Shown in pieces: positions 49,701 to 57,819 of a DNA stretch of 64,000 nucleotides (positions are counted from its first letter, which is position 1; every line of letters starts with the position of its first letter). Under the pieces are notes generated by a model that was not told the origin of the DNA, searched no databases, and saw only the letters and a list, made by a program, of their open reading frames with translations. The position numbers and the translations under genes are program-made. The DNA is taken from NCBI RefSeq assembly GCF_900113115.1, contig NZ_FOOF01000023.1, forward strand, positions 1 through 64,000. Reading direction: 5' to 3'. The stretch comes from Duganella sp. CF458. Its GTDB lineage: Bacteria; Pseudomonadota; Gammaproteobacteria; Burkholderiales; Burkholderiaceae_D.

Positions 49701-50461
49701 CGATCGATGCCGACCCGATGCGCTTTGTGCAGGTGCTGGTCAACCTGTTGACCAATGCGGCCAAGTATTCCAACCCGGGCGGGCAGATCCTGGTGCATGC
49801 GGCAGCCGCCCAGGGCAGCGTCGTGATCAAAGTGCGCGATACCGGCATCGGCATCGATGCCGGCATGCTGCCGCACCTGTTCGACAAATTCATGCAAGCG
49901 CCGCAATCGATCGACCGCTCGCGCGGCGGGCTGGGGCTGGGCCTGGCGATCGCCCGCAGCCTGGTGCAGCTGCACGGCGGCGAAATCGAGGCGCACAGCG
50001 GCGGCGTCGGGGCCGGCAGCGAATTCACCATCCGCGTGCCGCAGGCCAGCGAACAGGCCGGCGCGCCTGCCTTGGACGCCACGCCGGTCCGGCCGGCCGC
50101 CGTGACGCCGCGCCGCGTGCTGCTGGTGGACGACAACCAGGACGTGTTGCAAGGCTTGCGCGCCTTGCTTGAAGTCGGCGGCCATGAAGTACAGGCGGTG
50201 GGCGATCCCGCCAGCGCGCTGCGGGCCAGCGCCAGCTTCGTACCCGACCTGGCCATCCTCGACATCGGCCTGCCCGGCATGGACGGTTACGAGCTGGCCA
50301 CCGAATTGCGGCGCCGGCCCGGTTTTGGCAACACGCGGCTGGTGGCCTTGTCCGGCTATGGCCAGCCGGCCGACCAGGCGCGCGCCCGCGCCGCCGGTTT
50401 CGCGGTCCATCTTGTCAAGCCAATTACACCGGCCCAGCTTTACTCCCTGCTGGTCGACTAA
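46784..50461 (+). CDS. Double hybrid sensor histidine kinase
   Basis: A 1225-aa cytoplasmic phosphorelay protein from a GTG start. In order: PAS-like sensor (~30-165), GAF-like (~170-305), HisKA with SNVSHEFRTPLTLML (His near 336), HATPase (NLLSNAFKFT, GSGIGLALV), receiver (VLVVDDNADMRDYL, ~605-720, LSDVMMPELDG-type Asp), second PAS (~745-860), second HisKA with AMVGHELRNPLSPIL (His near 876), second HATPase (NLLTNAAKYSNPGG), and a C-terminal receiver (VLLVDDNQDVLQ, ~1109-1225). No membrane segment or DNA-binding domain. The next gene is a diguanylate cyclase 86 bases downstream. Confidence 0.92.
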   Translation: MTTKPEGLQFLASPGSLGRQIAAFDWSSTPLGPLADWPQSLRTTVNLMLNSSHPIWIGWGPHATFLYNDAYIDVLGAAKHPWALGRPAQEVWAEIWHFCGPLADKVFQRAEPSYVDAVQLFMSRGDWVEEVWYSFSYSPIFNEAGAVGGLFCPSTDTTDTRLNARRLAALSTLSASALREPDVASACATAMHTIAGNPADIPFALLFKRVGDTMRLQQTAHVAEQACELALWPVDAVLESGEPVTFATAGMPGLPRGLAGQEVRVALALPITDGVLVLGTSPVRQLDAEYRTFCELVAGQLSAAVQNASAAAEQRQRAEALAELDRAKTAFFSNVSHEFRTPLTLMLGPIEEALNDSASRLPAAHHERLRLAQRNALRLQKLVNTLLDFSRVQAGRMQASYAQVDLAALTRDLASGFRSVVESAGLTLAVDCEEIDAHAWVDIALFEKIVLNLLSNAFKFTFDGGITVSLRQQGQAAVLAVTDTGVGISDDQQQHIFERFRRVEGARSRTHEGSGIGLALVRDLVELLHGRIELASTLGTGSTFTITLPLGRSHLRDDQLCNDGTADTSEIREAFRLEAQRWLPEEDSEEPFLDLADDDSVLTLGARVLVVDDNADMRDYLARLLRQRWHVRTAANGREALEAMAGELPDLVVSDVMMPELDGFGLIAAMRAERALHDVPVLLLSARAGEEARIEGVNAGADDYLVKPFSARELLTRVDSQLMRARIRQAERAHMARMASTFQQAPAAIAIVRGPDLGFELANDRFVELSWRRELIGLPMRRAFPELEGQGMLEEVELALVSGQPVSGKARRVMLKRESGLQECFFDYVHQPVRNARGEVDRVAIVAFEVTELVRARRDAELANRTKDDFLAMVGHELRNPLSPILIALELMRLKGVGGLAREHAAIERQAHHLVRLVDDLLDVARIAQGKIALRLERVELAKLLAQALETVSGLLEERQQALELEVPAQGLAIDADPMRFVQVLVNLLTNAAKYSNPGGQILVHAAAAQGSVVIKVRDTGIGIDAGMLPHLFDKFMQAPQSIDRSRGGLGLGLAIARSLVQLHGGEIEAHSGGVGAGSEFTIRVPQASEQAGAPALDATPVRPAAVTPRRVLLVDDNQDVLQGLRALLEVGGHEVQAVGDPASALRASASFVPDLAILDIGLPGMDGYELATELRRRPGFGNTRLVALSGYGQPADQARARAAGFAVHLVKPITPAQLYSLLVD

Positions 50462-50547
50462 ATGCGTCGGCAGCGTTGCAAAGCTGCCACGATAGTTGCA
50501 TCAGGGGAAATTTAGTTGCACGCGACCGTGCTACACTCGTTTCCCCT

Positions 50548-52221
50548 ATGCGCCCCCGCCTCTACCGACGAGCATTCCTGCGCCTGGCCGCCATTGCATG
50601 GCTTGCCGGTGCCTGCAGCCACGCCTTGGCCGATGAGCGTCGCGTGCTGGTGCTGTACTCGCTCGGCGCCGATTCCTCGTCGGCCTGGCAAAGGCTGGTG
50701 CACAAGGGCATGTACGACGAACTCGAACGCAGCAGCCAAGGCGCGACGCCGGCCATCTTCGAAGAGCGCTTCGACGCCAACCGCGTCGGCGAAGACAAGT
50801 CGCAGGAGGGCATGGCACCCTACCTCGCCACCAAGTACGCCGACGTCAAATTCGACGCCATCGTGACGGAGAACTTCGTCGCGGCGCGCTTCCTGTCCAG
50901 CCATCCCGAACTGTTTGCCGGCGTGCCGCGCCACTACGTCAATCATGGACGCGACCAATGGCTGCCGCGCGACGGCATGGGTTACGAAGTCAGCTCCGAT
51001 TTTGAACGTGCGATCGGCGTGATTCCGCTGGTGGCGCCAAATGTGCGGCATATCGCCATCGTCGGCGACAAGACTTCGCGCGGACAGCTCTGGCTGGAGC
51101 GCATCCGCAGCGTCACGCCACGCTTCCCCAAGATCCGCTTTGAGTTCTGGGACGATGGCAATGTGGACGATCTACGCCAGCGTGCCGCGCGCCTGGACCG
51201 CAGCAGCGCGATCTTCATGCTGGCATCGCTGCGCGGCGAAGGCAACGCGCGCATCCAGCCGCGCGAACTGGCGCTGCAGATTTCGGCCGCGACCAAGGCG
51301 CCGCTGTTCACCCATTCCGAATCGCTGGTGATGCCCGGTGTCGCGGGTGGCTACGTCGTCAGCGGCGAGGCGGTGGGCCGCATGATGGCGCGCCTGCTGC
51401 TTGGCCAGCCGGCCATGACCAGCCAGGTGCAGGGCTATTATTTCGATTACCCGACGGCACGCCAGGCCGGCTTGCGCAATATCCCGCCGGACGCGGTGAT
51501 CCTGAACCGACCGCACAACGTGTGGGAGTTGTACCGCTGGCAGATCATTACCGCGGGCGCACTGATCGTCCTGGAAGGCATGCTGATCACGGCGCTGGTG
51601 CTGTCGCTGCGCTCCAGGCGCCGGGCGATGTGCGAGCTGGCGTCCGAGCGCAACAGCCTGGAAGACCGCATCCTGCAGCGCACGCTGGAACTGCTGCAGG
51701 CCAATCGCAAGCTGGAGCAGCTGGCCACCACCGATCCGCTGACCGGCATCGCCAACCGGCGCAAGATGACGGAGCAGATCGCGCAGGAACTGGAACGCGC
51801 GCGGCGCTTCCATCATCCTTTATCGCTGCTGATGATCGATATCGACCACTTCAAGCGCATCAACGATACCTATGGCCACGAAGTGGGCGACCAGGCGATC
51901 ATCCAGACCGCCACCCTGTTGACGGCGAACCTGCGCGCGGTGGATATGGTGGCGCGCTTCGGCGGCGAGGAATTCGTGCTGCTGATGCCGGAGACGCATA
52001 TCGCGGTGGCCGTGCATGCGGCAGAGCGCCTGCGCGAACAGGCGGCTGGCATGCGGGTGCGCACAGAGTGCGGGGTTGAGGTGCAGCTGACGATCAGTGT
52101 CGGCGTGGCGGCGTCCGACCGGCATGGCGCACCGGATACGCCCTCCTCCTTGCTGGTACGCTCCGACAAGGCGCTATACCGTGCAAAGAAGGAAGGACGC
52201 AACCGCGTCGTGCAGTTCTGA
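50548..52221 (+). CDS. Membrane diguanylate cyclase with periplasmic ABC-substrate-binding-like sensor
   Basis: A 557-aa protein. After a signal sequence, residues ~30-320 form a periplasmic domain like ABC-type substrate-binding (peripla_BP, DUF/ABC_sub_bind) proteins: RRVLVLYSLGADSSSAWQRL, FDAIVTENFVAARFL. A membrane helix (ITAGALIVLEGMLITALVLSL, ~330-355) and a coiled coil lead to a GGDEF domain. The catalytic motif RFGGEEF (near 471) and the inhibitory RxxD (RAVD) five residues before it are intact, so it should make c-di-GMP and be product-inhibited. I start at ATG 50548. Confidence 0.9.
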   Translation: MRPRLYRRAFLRLAAIAWLAGACSHALADERRVLVLYSLGADSSSAWQRLVHKGMYDELERSSQGATPAIFEERFDANRVGEDKSQEGMAPYLATKYADVKFDAIVTENFVAARFLSSHPELFAGVPRHYVNHGRDQWLPRDGMGYEVSSDFERAIGVIPLVAPNVRHIAIVGDKTSRGQLWLERIRSVTPRFPKIRFEFWDDGNVDDLRQRAARLDRSSAIFMLASLRGEGNARIQPRELALQISAATKAPLFTHSESLVMPGVAGGYVVSGEAVGRMMARLLLGQPAMTSQVQGYYFDYPTARQAGLRNIPPDAVILNRPHNVWELYRWQIITAGALIVLEGMLITALVLSLRSRRRAMCELASERNSLEDRILQRTLELLQANRKLEQLATTDPLTGIANRRKMTEQIAQELERARRFHHPLSLLMIDIDHFKRINDTYGHEVGDQAIIQTATLLTANLRAVDMVARFGGEEFVLLMPETHIAVAVHAAERLREQAAGMRVRTECGVEVQLTISVGVAASDRHGAPDTPSSLLVRSDKALYRAKKEGRNRVVQF

Positions 52222-52866
52222 TTACTCGGCGTCGGGCTGCGTGGACGGATGCGCGGCCTTGAACGCCGGCAAGTCGGCGCAATTGGCCGCAATGCGCGCC
52301 ACATGCGGATACGGCGCCAGGTCAATATTGAAACGCTGCGCGTTGTACACCTGCGGCACCAGGCAGCAATCGGCGATGGTCGGCGTGTCGCCGTAGCAGA
52401 AACGGCCCGTGTCGCCGTCGCGCTCGAGGTGAGCCTCGAGCGCCATCATGCCTTCGCCCATCCAGTGGTAGTACCAAAGCATTTTCTGCTCTTCGCTCAG
52501 GCCCATCGGACCCTTGATGTGCTTGAGCACGCGCAGGTTCATCAGCGGATGGGTATCGCAGGCGACGGTCTGCGCCAGCGCGCGCACGCGGGCGCGTCCC
52601 ACGGCATCCTGCGGCAGCAGCGGCACCATCGGGTGCACCTCTTCCAGGTATTCCATGATGGCCAGCGACTGCGTCAATACGATGCCGTTATCCTCCAGCG
52701 AAGGCACCAGGCCGGCCGGATTCACCTCGCGATAAGCCGGCGCCAACTGCTCGCCGCCATCGCGCAGCAAATGCACCGGTACCGCTTCATACGCCAGGCC
52801 TTTCAGGTTCAGCGCGATGCGGACGCGATAGGCGGCCGAGCTGCGGAAATAGGTATAGAGCTTCAT
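52222..52866 (-). CDS. maiA: Maleylacetoacetate isomerase (zeta-class GST)
   Basis: A 214-aa zeta-class glutathione transferase that isomerises maleylacetoacetate to fumarylacetoacetate using glutathione. The N-terminal YFRSSAAYRVRIALNLKGLAYE signature and NPAGLVPSLED fit; Ala replaces the Cys often found in SSCxWRVR. It overlaps the FAH-family gene by four bases, matching the consecutive steps of tyrosine/homogentisate (or gentisate) breakdown. Homogentisate dioxygenase is not in the window. Confidence 0.9.
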   Translation of the reverse strand: MKLYTYFRSSAAYRVRIALNLKGLAYEAVPVHLLRDGGEQLAPAYREVNPAGLVPSLEDNGIVLTQSLAIMEYLEEVHPMVPLLPQDAVGRARVRALAQTVACDTHPLMNLRVLKHIKGPMGLSEEQKMLWYYHWMGEGMMALEAHLERDGDTGRFCYGDTPTIADCCLVPQVYNAQRFNIDLAPYPHVARIAANCADLPAFKAAHPSTQPDAE

Positions 52867-53885
52867 TCACGTTCCCCGTAATTGAGCACGGTCTGGTCGA
52901 TGGCGCCGAAGATGGTCTTGCCCTGCGCGTCATGCATCTCGATGCGCACGGTATCGCCGAACTGCAGGAAGCCGGTCTGCGGCTTGCCCTCTTCGATGGT
53001 CTCGTACATGCGCACTTCGGCCAGGCAGCAGTAGCCCACGCCGCCGTTGGCGATGCTGGAGCCGTTCAGGCTGCCCTGCTTGTTCGACACGGTACCGGAG
53101 CCGATGATGGTGCCGGCGCACAGTTCGCGCGTCTTGGCGGCGTGCGCGACGAGCTGGGCGAAGCTGAAGGTCATGTCTTCGCCGGCATTCGGCTTGCCGA
53201 ACGGCTGGCGGTTGATCTGTACCAGCAGCGGCAGGTGCAGCTTGTTGTCCTGCCAGGACTTGCCCAGCTCCTCCGGCGTGACGGCCACCGGCGAGAAGGC
53301 GCTGGCCGGCTTGGAGTTGAAGAAGCCGAAGCCCTTCGCCAGTTCGTTCGGGATCAGGTTGCGCAGGGAAACGTCGTTGACCAGCATGACCAGGCGGATT
53401 GCCTTGGCCGCATCTTCGTCGCTGGCGCCCATCTTCACGTCGCCGGTGATGACGGCCACTTCCGCTTCCAGGTCGATACCCCAGGCTTCGTCCAGCGCGA
53501 ACACCGGGTCGCGTGGGCCGACGAAGCTGTCGGAACCGCCCTGGTACATCAGCGGGTCGGTGTAGAACGATGCCGGCACTTCCGCATTGCGGGCCTTGCG
53601 CACCAGCTCCACGTGATTGATGTAGGCGGAACCGTCGGCCCACTGGTAAGCGCGCGGCAGCGGCGAGTGGCACAGGCTTTCATCGAAAGGCTGGGCGCCG
53701 GAGGCGCTGCCCTGGTTCAGCAAGGCGTAGATCTGTTTGAGCTGCGGCGCGGCGACGTCCCAGTTGTCCAGCGCATCCTGCATGGTGGCGGCGATGTTGG
53801 GTACTGGCTGGCAGGATTTCAGGTCGCGGCTAACCACGACCAGGCGGCCGTCACGGCTGCCGTCTTTCAGGGAGGCGAGTTTCAT
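52863..53885 (-). CDS. Fumarylacetoacetate hydrolase family protein
   Basis: A 340-aa hydrolase of the FAH superfamily. The metal-binding acidic residues are in DEAWGIDLEAEVAVITGDVKMGA, and LVNDVSLRNLIPNELAKGFGFFNSKPASAFSPVAVTP and GTIIGSGTVSNKQGS are typical. It may cleave fumarylacetoacetate or fumarylpyruvate; the isomerase neighbour supports an aromatic ring-cleavage pathway. Nine bases upstream is the VOC gene. Confidence 0.9.
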   Translation of the reverse strand: MKLASLKDGSRDGRLVVVSRDLKSCQPVPNIAATMQDALDNWDVAAPQLKQIYALLNQGSASGAQPFDESLCHSPLPRAYQWADGSAYINHVELVRKARNAEVPASFYTDPLMYQGGSDSFVGPRDPVFALDEAWGIDLEAEVAVITGDVKMGASDEDAAKAIRLVMLVNDVSLRNLIPNELAKGFGFFNSKPASAFSPVAVTPEELGKSWQDNKLHLPLLVQINRQPFGKPNAGEDMTFSFAQLVAHAAKTRELCAGTIIGSGTVSNKQGSLNGSSIANGGVGYCCLAEVRMYETIEEGKPQTGFLQFGDTVRIEMHDAQGKTIFGAIDQTVLNYGERE

Positions 53886-53893
53886 GAATTTCC

Positions 53894-54424
53894 TTAGTTC
53901 TGCGGTGCGTGCATCCAGGCTGCGTGCTTCGGCGCTTTTTTCGTTTTAGACCATTCTTCCAGCATTTCCCATTTCACTTCGTCCAGCTTTTGCATCATTT
54001 CCGGGGTGCCGATGTTGGCCGCCAGTTCCAGGCGGTGGCCGTTAGGGTCGAAGAAGTAGATCGACTTGAAGATGGTGTGATTGACGGGGCCCAGCACCTC
54101 GATGCCGCCGGCGACCAGGCGCTCCTTGGCGGCTAACAACTCGTCCATCGAGGCGACTTCCAGCGCCAGGTGCTGCACCCAGGCCGGGGTGTTCTCGTCG
54201 CGGCCCATTTCCTTCTGGGTCGGCAGTTCGAAGAAAGCCAGGATGTTGCCCTGGCCGGCGTCCAGGAAGACGTGCATGTAAGGGTCCGGGGCCTTGGTCG
54301 ACGGCACTTCATCCTCCGCGATGGCCAGCACGAAGTTCATGTTCAGGTGCTTGACGTACCACTCGACGGTTTCCTTGGCGTCTTTGCAGCGGTAGGCAAC
54401 GTGGTGGATTTGCTTGATTTTCAT
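53894..54424 (-). CDS. VOC-family (glyoxalase/dioxygenase-like) protein
   Basis: A 176-aa vicinal-oxygen-chelate protein: QIHHVAYRCKDAKETVEWYVKHLNM starts the first module, WVQHLALEVASMDELLAAKERLVAGGIEV the second, with FFDPNGHRLELAANI supplying the metal Glu. Three potential ligands (His, His, Glu) are seen. It could be a dioxygenase or isomerase for the same aromatic pathway as maiA/FAH. First gene of that operon, divergent from a LysR regulator. Confidence 0.85.
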   Translation of the reverse strand: MKIKQIHHVAYRCKDAKETVEWYVKHLNMNFVLAIAEDEVPSTKAPDPYMHVFLDAGQGNILAFFELPTQKEMGRDENTPAWVQHLALEVASMDELLAAKERLVAGGIEVLGPVNHTIFKSIYFFDPNGHRLELAANIGTPEMMQKLDEVKWEMLEEWSKTKKAPKHAAWMHAPQN

Positions 54425-54454
54425 GGCAGGGCTCCTTTGTATCCCGCCATTAAA

Positions 54455-54480
54455 CGCTTGTTTCAGCTATCATACAAACG
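54455..54480. promoter_or_regulatory. Inverted repeat, probable LysR operator
   Basis: Arms CGCTTGT (54455-54461) and ACAAACG (54474-54480) pair at six of seven positions around 12 bases, close to a T-N11-A LysR motif. It lies between the divergent VOC and LysR genes. Confidence 0.5.
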
Positions 54481-54511
54481 ATATTTTCACGTCTATTTAT
54501 TAATTTTCCTG

Positions 54512-55381
54512 ATGAGTCCAACCGTTCGCCAGATGCGCGCCCTGGTCGCTGTCGCCCGCACCGGCAGCTTCACCGCGGCCGCCGACCTGCTGCATGTCAC
54601 CCAGTCCGCCCTGTCGGGGCAGATCAAGGAGCTGGAGCAGCTGTTGGGCGTGAAAGTGGTCGAGCGCAATACGCGGCGCGTGCAGCTGTCGGAGGTGGGG
54701 CGCGAGCTTTATCCGCTGTTCGACAAGATGTTGCAGGACCTGGATGGGGCGATGGCCGATATTGCCAGCCGCAAGGCCCTGAAGAAAGGCATCGTCCGGG
54801 TCGCCGCGCCGCAGATGATGGCCTGCACCCTGCTGCCGCAGGTGATCGGCGCCTTCCGTTCGACCTATCCGGCCGTGCAGGTGCAGCTGGTCGACTGCCC
54901 GGTCGACAATGTGGCGGCGCGCGTGGTCAGCGGCGAGGTCGATGTCGGCATCGGGCCGGAGCGCGACGTGACAACCGAAGTGGATGCGCAGCTGCTGTTC
55001 GAGATGCCTTTCGTCGTGGTCTTCCCTCCCGGCCACCCGCTGGCGGCGCGGCGCACGGTTGCCTGGGCTGAAGTCAACCGGCATCCCTTCATTGCCTTGC
55101 AGGGCCAGTTCACGGAACGGCTGCTGCGCGACATGACCACGCTGGCACCGTATAACGAAGTGACCTTCATGACGACCGCGCTGGCCATGGTGGCGGAAGG
55201 ACTCGGGATCACAGCCTGCCTGCCGTATGCGGAACCGATGGTGCGCCGCTATGGCCTCGAAATGCGCCCGCTGGTGGAGCCGGAATTGAAGCGCAAATTC
55301 TTCATCTACACCAAGACCTCGCGCACCCCCTCTCCCGCTGCGGAACGCTTCATCAGCATGCTTGGCGAGTATTCCCTATAA
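54512..55381 (+). CDS. LysR-family regulator of the maiA/FAH/VOC operon
   Basis: A 289-aa LysR regulator with an N-terminal winged HTH (MRALVAVARTGSFTAAADLLHVTQSALSGQIKELEQLLGVKVVER) and a substrate-binding domain. Start ATG 54512. Divergent arrangement and the intervening palindrome suggest it controls the catabolic operon to the left. Also eight bases upstream of the ChaC-like gene. Confidence 0.9.
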   Translation: MSPTVRQMRALVAVARTGSFTAAADLLHVTQSALSGQIKELEQLLGVKVVERNTRRVQLSEVGRELYPLFDKMLQDLDGAMADIASRKALKKGIVRVAAPQMMACTLLPQVIGAFRSTYPAVQVQLVDCPVDNVAARVVSGEVDVGIGPERDVTTEVDAQLLFEMPFVVVFPPGHPLAARRTVAWAEVNRHPFIALQGQFTERLLRDMTTLAPYNEVTFMTTALAMVAEGLGITACLPYAEPMVRRYGLEMRPLVEPELKRKFFIYTKTSRTPSPAAERFISMLGEYSL

Positions 55382-55389
55382 TTTGCCGC

Positions 55390-55971
55390 ATGTCGCACAA
55401 TACGATTGAAGCCAACCAGGCAATGGACAAGTTCGACGGCCACCACCAGGTGTGGCTGTTCGGTTATGGTTCGCTGATTTACAAGGCGGACTTTCCCTTC
55501 ATCGAGCGCCGGCCGGCGCGCATCTTCGGCTGGTCGCGCAGGTTCTGGCAAGGTTCGCACGACCACCGCGGAACGCCGGATGCGCCGGGCCGCGTCGCTA
55601 CGCTGATTCCGGCCGAGGGAGCGGTGTGCCATGGCATGGCTTACCTTGTGACACCGGAAGAATTCGTGCACCTCGACCACCGCGAGAAAAACGGCTACCT
55701 GCGCGTGGCGATCGATATTCATTTTGAAGCCGGCGGCGTGGAAGAAGGACTGATCTACATTGCCGCCGCCGACAATGCTGCCTGGCTGGGCGAGGCGCCC
55801 ATTGAAGAGATCGCCCGCCACATCGCTTCCGCGTCCGGCCCAAGCGGCCCGAACACCGAATACCTGCTGCGCCTGGCCGCGGCCTTGCGCGAGATGGGCC
55901 ACCACGATGAGCACGTTCACGCGATCGAAGCCTCTCTGGCGCAGGCGAAACCAAACGCGGACGCTACTTAG
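55390..55971 (+). CDS. ChaC-like gamma-glutamylcyclotransferase
   Basis: A 193-aa protein of the ChaC fold. The substrate-binding motif is FGYGSLIYKADFP, with GWSRRFWQGSHDHRGTPDAPGRV and YLVTPEEFVHLDHREKNGY containing the catalytic Glu region. Characterised relatives degrade glutathione to 5-oxoproline and Cys-Gly. An internal ATG at residue 12 is an alternative start. Its 3' end overlaps the convergent radical SAM gene by four bases. Confidence 0.88.
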   Translation: MSHNTIEANQAMDKFDGHHQVWLFGYGSLIYKADFPFIERRPARIFGWSRRFWQGSHDHRGTPDAPGRVATLIPAEGAVCHGMAYLVTPEEFVHLDHREKNGYLRVAIDIHFEAGGVEEGLIYIAAADNAAWLGEAPIEEIARHIASASGPSGPNTEYLLRLAAALREMGHHDEHVHAIEASLAQAKPNADAT

Positions 55972-57134
55972 AATAGATCCATCTGCCCTGCCTTGGCTGC
56001 GGCGCGTGCGCGGGCGCCGGAGGGCGGAATGTAGTCGGGGCGCTTGAACTGGGTGCAGTCGAGTGAGCGGAATTTGCTATGGCGGCCGTGGAAGCCGAAG
56101 CGCGTGATGCCTTTTTCGATACGCTGTTGGATCAGGTCGGCCCACACGCCTTCCCCGCGCATGCGTGAGCCGAATTCTGCTTCGTAGTCTTTGCCGCCGC
56201 GCATGTCGCGCACCCGGTTCATCACGCGCGCGGCGCGGTCGGGGAAATGCGCTTCCAGCCATTCCTTGAACAGGGGGCTGACTTCCCACGGCAGGCGCAG
56301 CACGACGTAAGTTGCCATCACGGCGCCGGCATCGCGCGCGGCGGACATGATCTTCTCGATATCGGGCTCGGTGACAAAGGGAATGATCGGCGCGATGCTG
56401 ACGCCAACCGGAATGCCGGCCTTGGCCAGCGTTTCGATTGTCCGCAGGCGGCGCGCGGGGGCAGCGGCGCGCGGCTCCAGGGTGCGCGAGATCTTGCTGT
56501 CCAGCGTAGTGATGGTGATGGAAGCGGCGGCCAGGTTGCGCGCAGCCATCGGCGCGAGGATGTCGATATCACGCTCGATCAGGGAGGATTTGGTGATCAG
56601 GCCAACCGGGTGGTTGCATTCGGCCAGCACTTGCAGCACGCGCCGTGTGAGTTGGTATTCTCGCTCGCAGGGCTGGTAGGCGTCGGTATTCACGCCCAGC
56701 GCGAGCGACTCCACTGCATACCCCGGCTTGCACAATTCGGCGCGCAGCAACTCCGGTGCATTTATCTTGGCAAACAGCTTGGTCTCGAAATCCAGCCCCG
56801 GCGACAGGCCGAGGTAACTGTGCGATGGCCGCGCAAAACAATAGATGCAGCCATGTTCGCAGCCGCGATATGGGTTCAGCGAGACATTGAACGGAATATC
56901 GGGCGACTGGTTGCGCGTGAGGATGGTCTTGGCCGTTTCGGCGGTGACGACGGTGCGCGGCGGACGCAGTTCGGCCTCGGCATCGTCGGGATCCGGCTCC
57001 CAGCCGTCATCGAACGCCTCGCGCGCCTGCAGCTCATACCTTCCTTGCATATTTGATACCGCGCCGCGCCCTTTTTTAGCCTTGAGCGATTGCGGCGGCA
57101 GCATCACCTGCCCTTCTGGTTCATGGTCCTGCAT
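55968..57134 (-). CDS. PA0069-family radical SAM protein, LexA-controlled
   Basis: A 388-aa radical SAM protein. The [4Fe-4S] motif CEHGCIYC (NPYRGCEHGCIYCFARPSH) and the SplB-like plan are evident. KGRGAVSNMQGRYE and RYGSRMRGEG-like segments match the PA0069 family, whose Pseudomonas member belongs to the LexA regulon. A near-ideal LexA box is centred 28 bases upstream of the start. It probably takes part in DNA damage response; the reaction is unknown. The N-terminal start could also be the ATG at 57104. Confidence 0.88.
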   Translation of the reverse strand: MQDHEPEGQVMLPPQSLKAKKGRGAVSNMQGRYELQAREAFDDGWEPDPDDAEAELRPPRTVVTAETAKTILTRNQSPDIPFNVSLNPYRGCEHGCIYCFARPSHSYLGLSPGLDFETKLFAKINAPELLRAELCKPGYAVESLALGVNTDAYQPCEREYQLTRRVLQVLAECNHPVGLITKSSLIERDIDILAPMAARNLAAASITITTLDSKISRTLEPRAAAPARRLRTIETLAKAGIPVGVSIAPIIPFVTEPDIEKIMSAARDAGAVMATYVVLRLPWEVSPLFKEWLEAHFPDRAARVMNRVRDMRGGKDYEAEFGSRMRGEGVWADLIQQRIEKGITRFGFHGRHSKFRSLDCTQFKRPDYIPPSGARARAAAKAGQMDLF

Positions 57135-57151
57135 GGCGCGCCCCGATACAT

Positions 57152-57171
57152 TACTGTATGTTTATACAGTA
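57152..57171 (-). promoter_or_regulatory. LexA (SOS) box
   Basis: Arms TACTGTAT and ATACAGTA with a 4-base centre GTTT give the CTG-N10-CAG consensus in a perfect palindrome. It lies 18 bases upstream of the radical SAM ATG at 57134 and 88 bases from the DUF2760 gene. Confidence 0.88.
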
Positions 57172-57258
57172 TTCTAAACGGCCCGCGCCGCGGCTGCAAG
57201 CCAAGCTGGTATCATGCGCACTTCTCCGGGATACCCCCGACATTCAAAGAGCAATAAC

Positions 57259-57819
57259 ATGAGCAAACCGAACAATCTGCCTTCCTTTGGGAGCAGGATT
57301 TCCCTCGCCTTTGGCGCCTTTTTCAAAACCCTGGGCCATGCGGAATTCGCCGCCCGCGTGCGCGATGACGGCGTGGGCCCGGCGGTGGCTCCGGCTGTCG
57401 CACCTGCGCCTGTCCCAGCCGCCGCGCCCCTGCGCGAAGCCACCCCCGACGCCGCACTGCAACTCCTGTCCCTGTTCCAGCGTGAAGCGCGCCTGATCGA
57501 CTTCACGCAGGAAAACCTGTCCGGCTACTCCGATGCCGACATCGGCGCCGCCGCGCGCGTGGTGCATGAAGGCTGCTCCAAGGTGCTGCGTGAGCATTTC
57601 ACCATCGACGCCATCCGCAGCGAAGCGGAAGGCAGCCGGGTGACCCTGCCGGAAGGTTTTGACGCCTCCGCCGTGCGCCTGACCGGCAACGTGGTCGGCA
57701 AGGCGCCATTTACCGGCACCCTGAGCCACCGCGGCTGGCGCGCTTCCAGCGTGCGCCTGCCGAAACTGGCGGAGGCGCATGACGCCAAGGTGTTGGCACC
57801 GGCCGAGGTGGAACTGTGA
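57259..57819 (+). CDS. DUF2760 protein, partner of two Hsp70s
   Basis: A 186-aa soluble protein. A short N-terminal segment (FGSRISLAFGAFFKTLGHAEFAARV) and a variable Ala/Pro-rich linker precede the DUF2760 domain (AALQLLSLFQREARLIDFTQENLSGYSDADIGAAARVVHEGCSKVL). The next Hsp70 gene starts on its stop codon (GTGA), so the three proteins are probably made together. Function unknown; a client-presenting or nucleotide-exchange role is conceivable. Start ATG 57259. Confidence 0.85.
   Translation: MSKPNNLPSFGSRISLAFGAFFKTLGHAEFAARVRDDGVGPAVAPAVAPAPVPAAAPLREATPDAALQLLSLFQREARLIDFTQENLSGYSDADIGAAARVVHEGCSKVLREHFTIDAIRSEAEGSRVTLPEGFDASAVRLTGNVVGKAPFTGTLSHRGWRASSVRLPKLAEAHDAKVLAPAEVEL

Noticed and set aside
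47687..50410. A 907-codon open frame on the minus strand opposite the hybrid kinase
   Set aside because: It mirrors the codons of a convincing histidine kinase in a high-GC genome; its translation is His/Gln/Ala-rich without domains.
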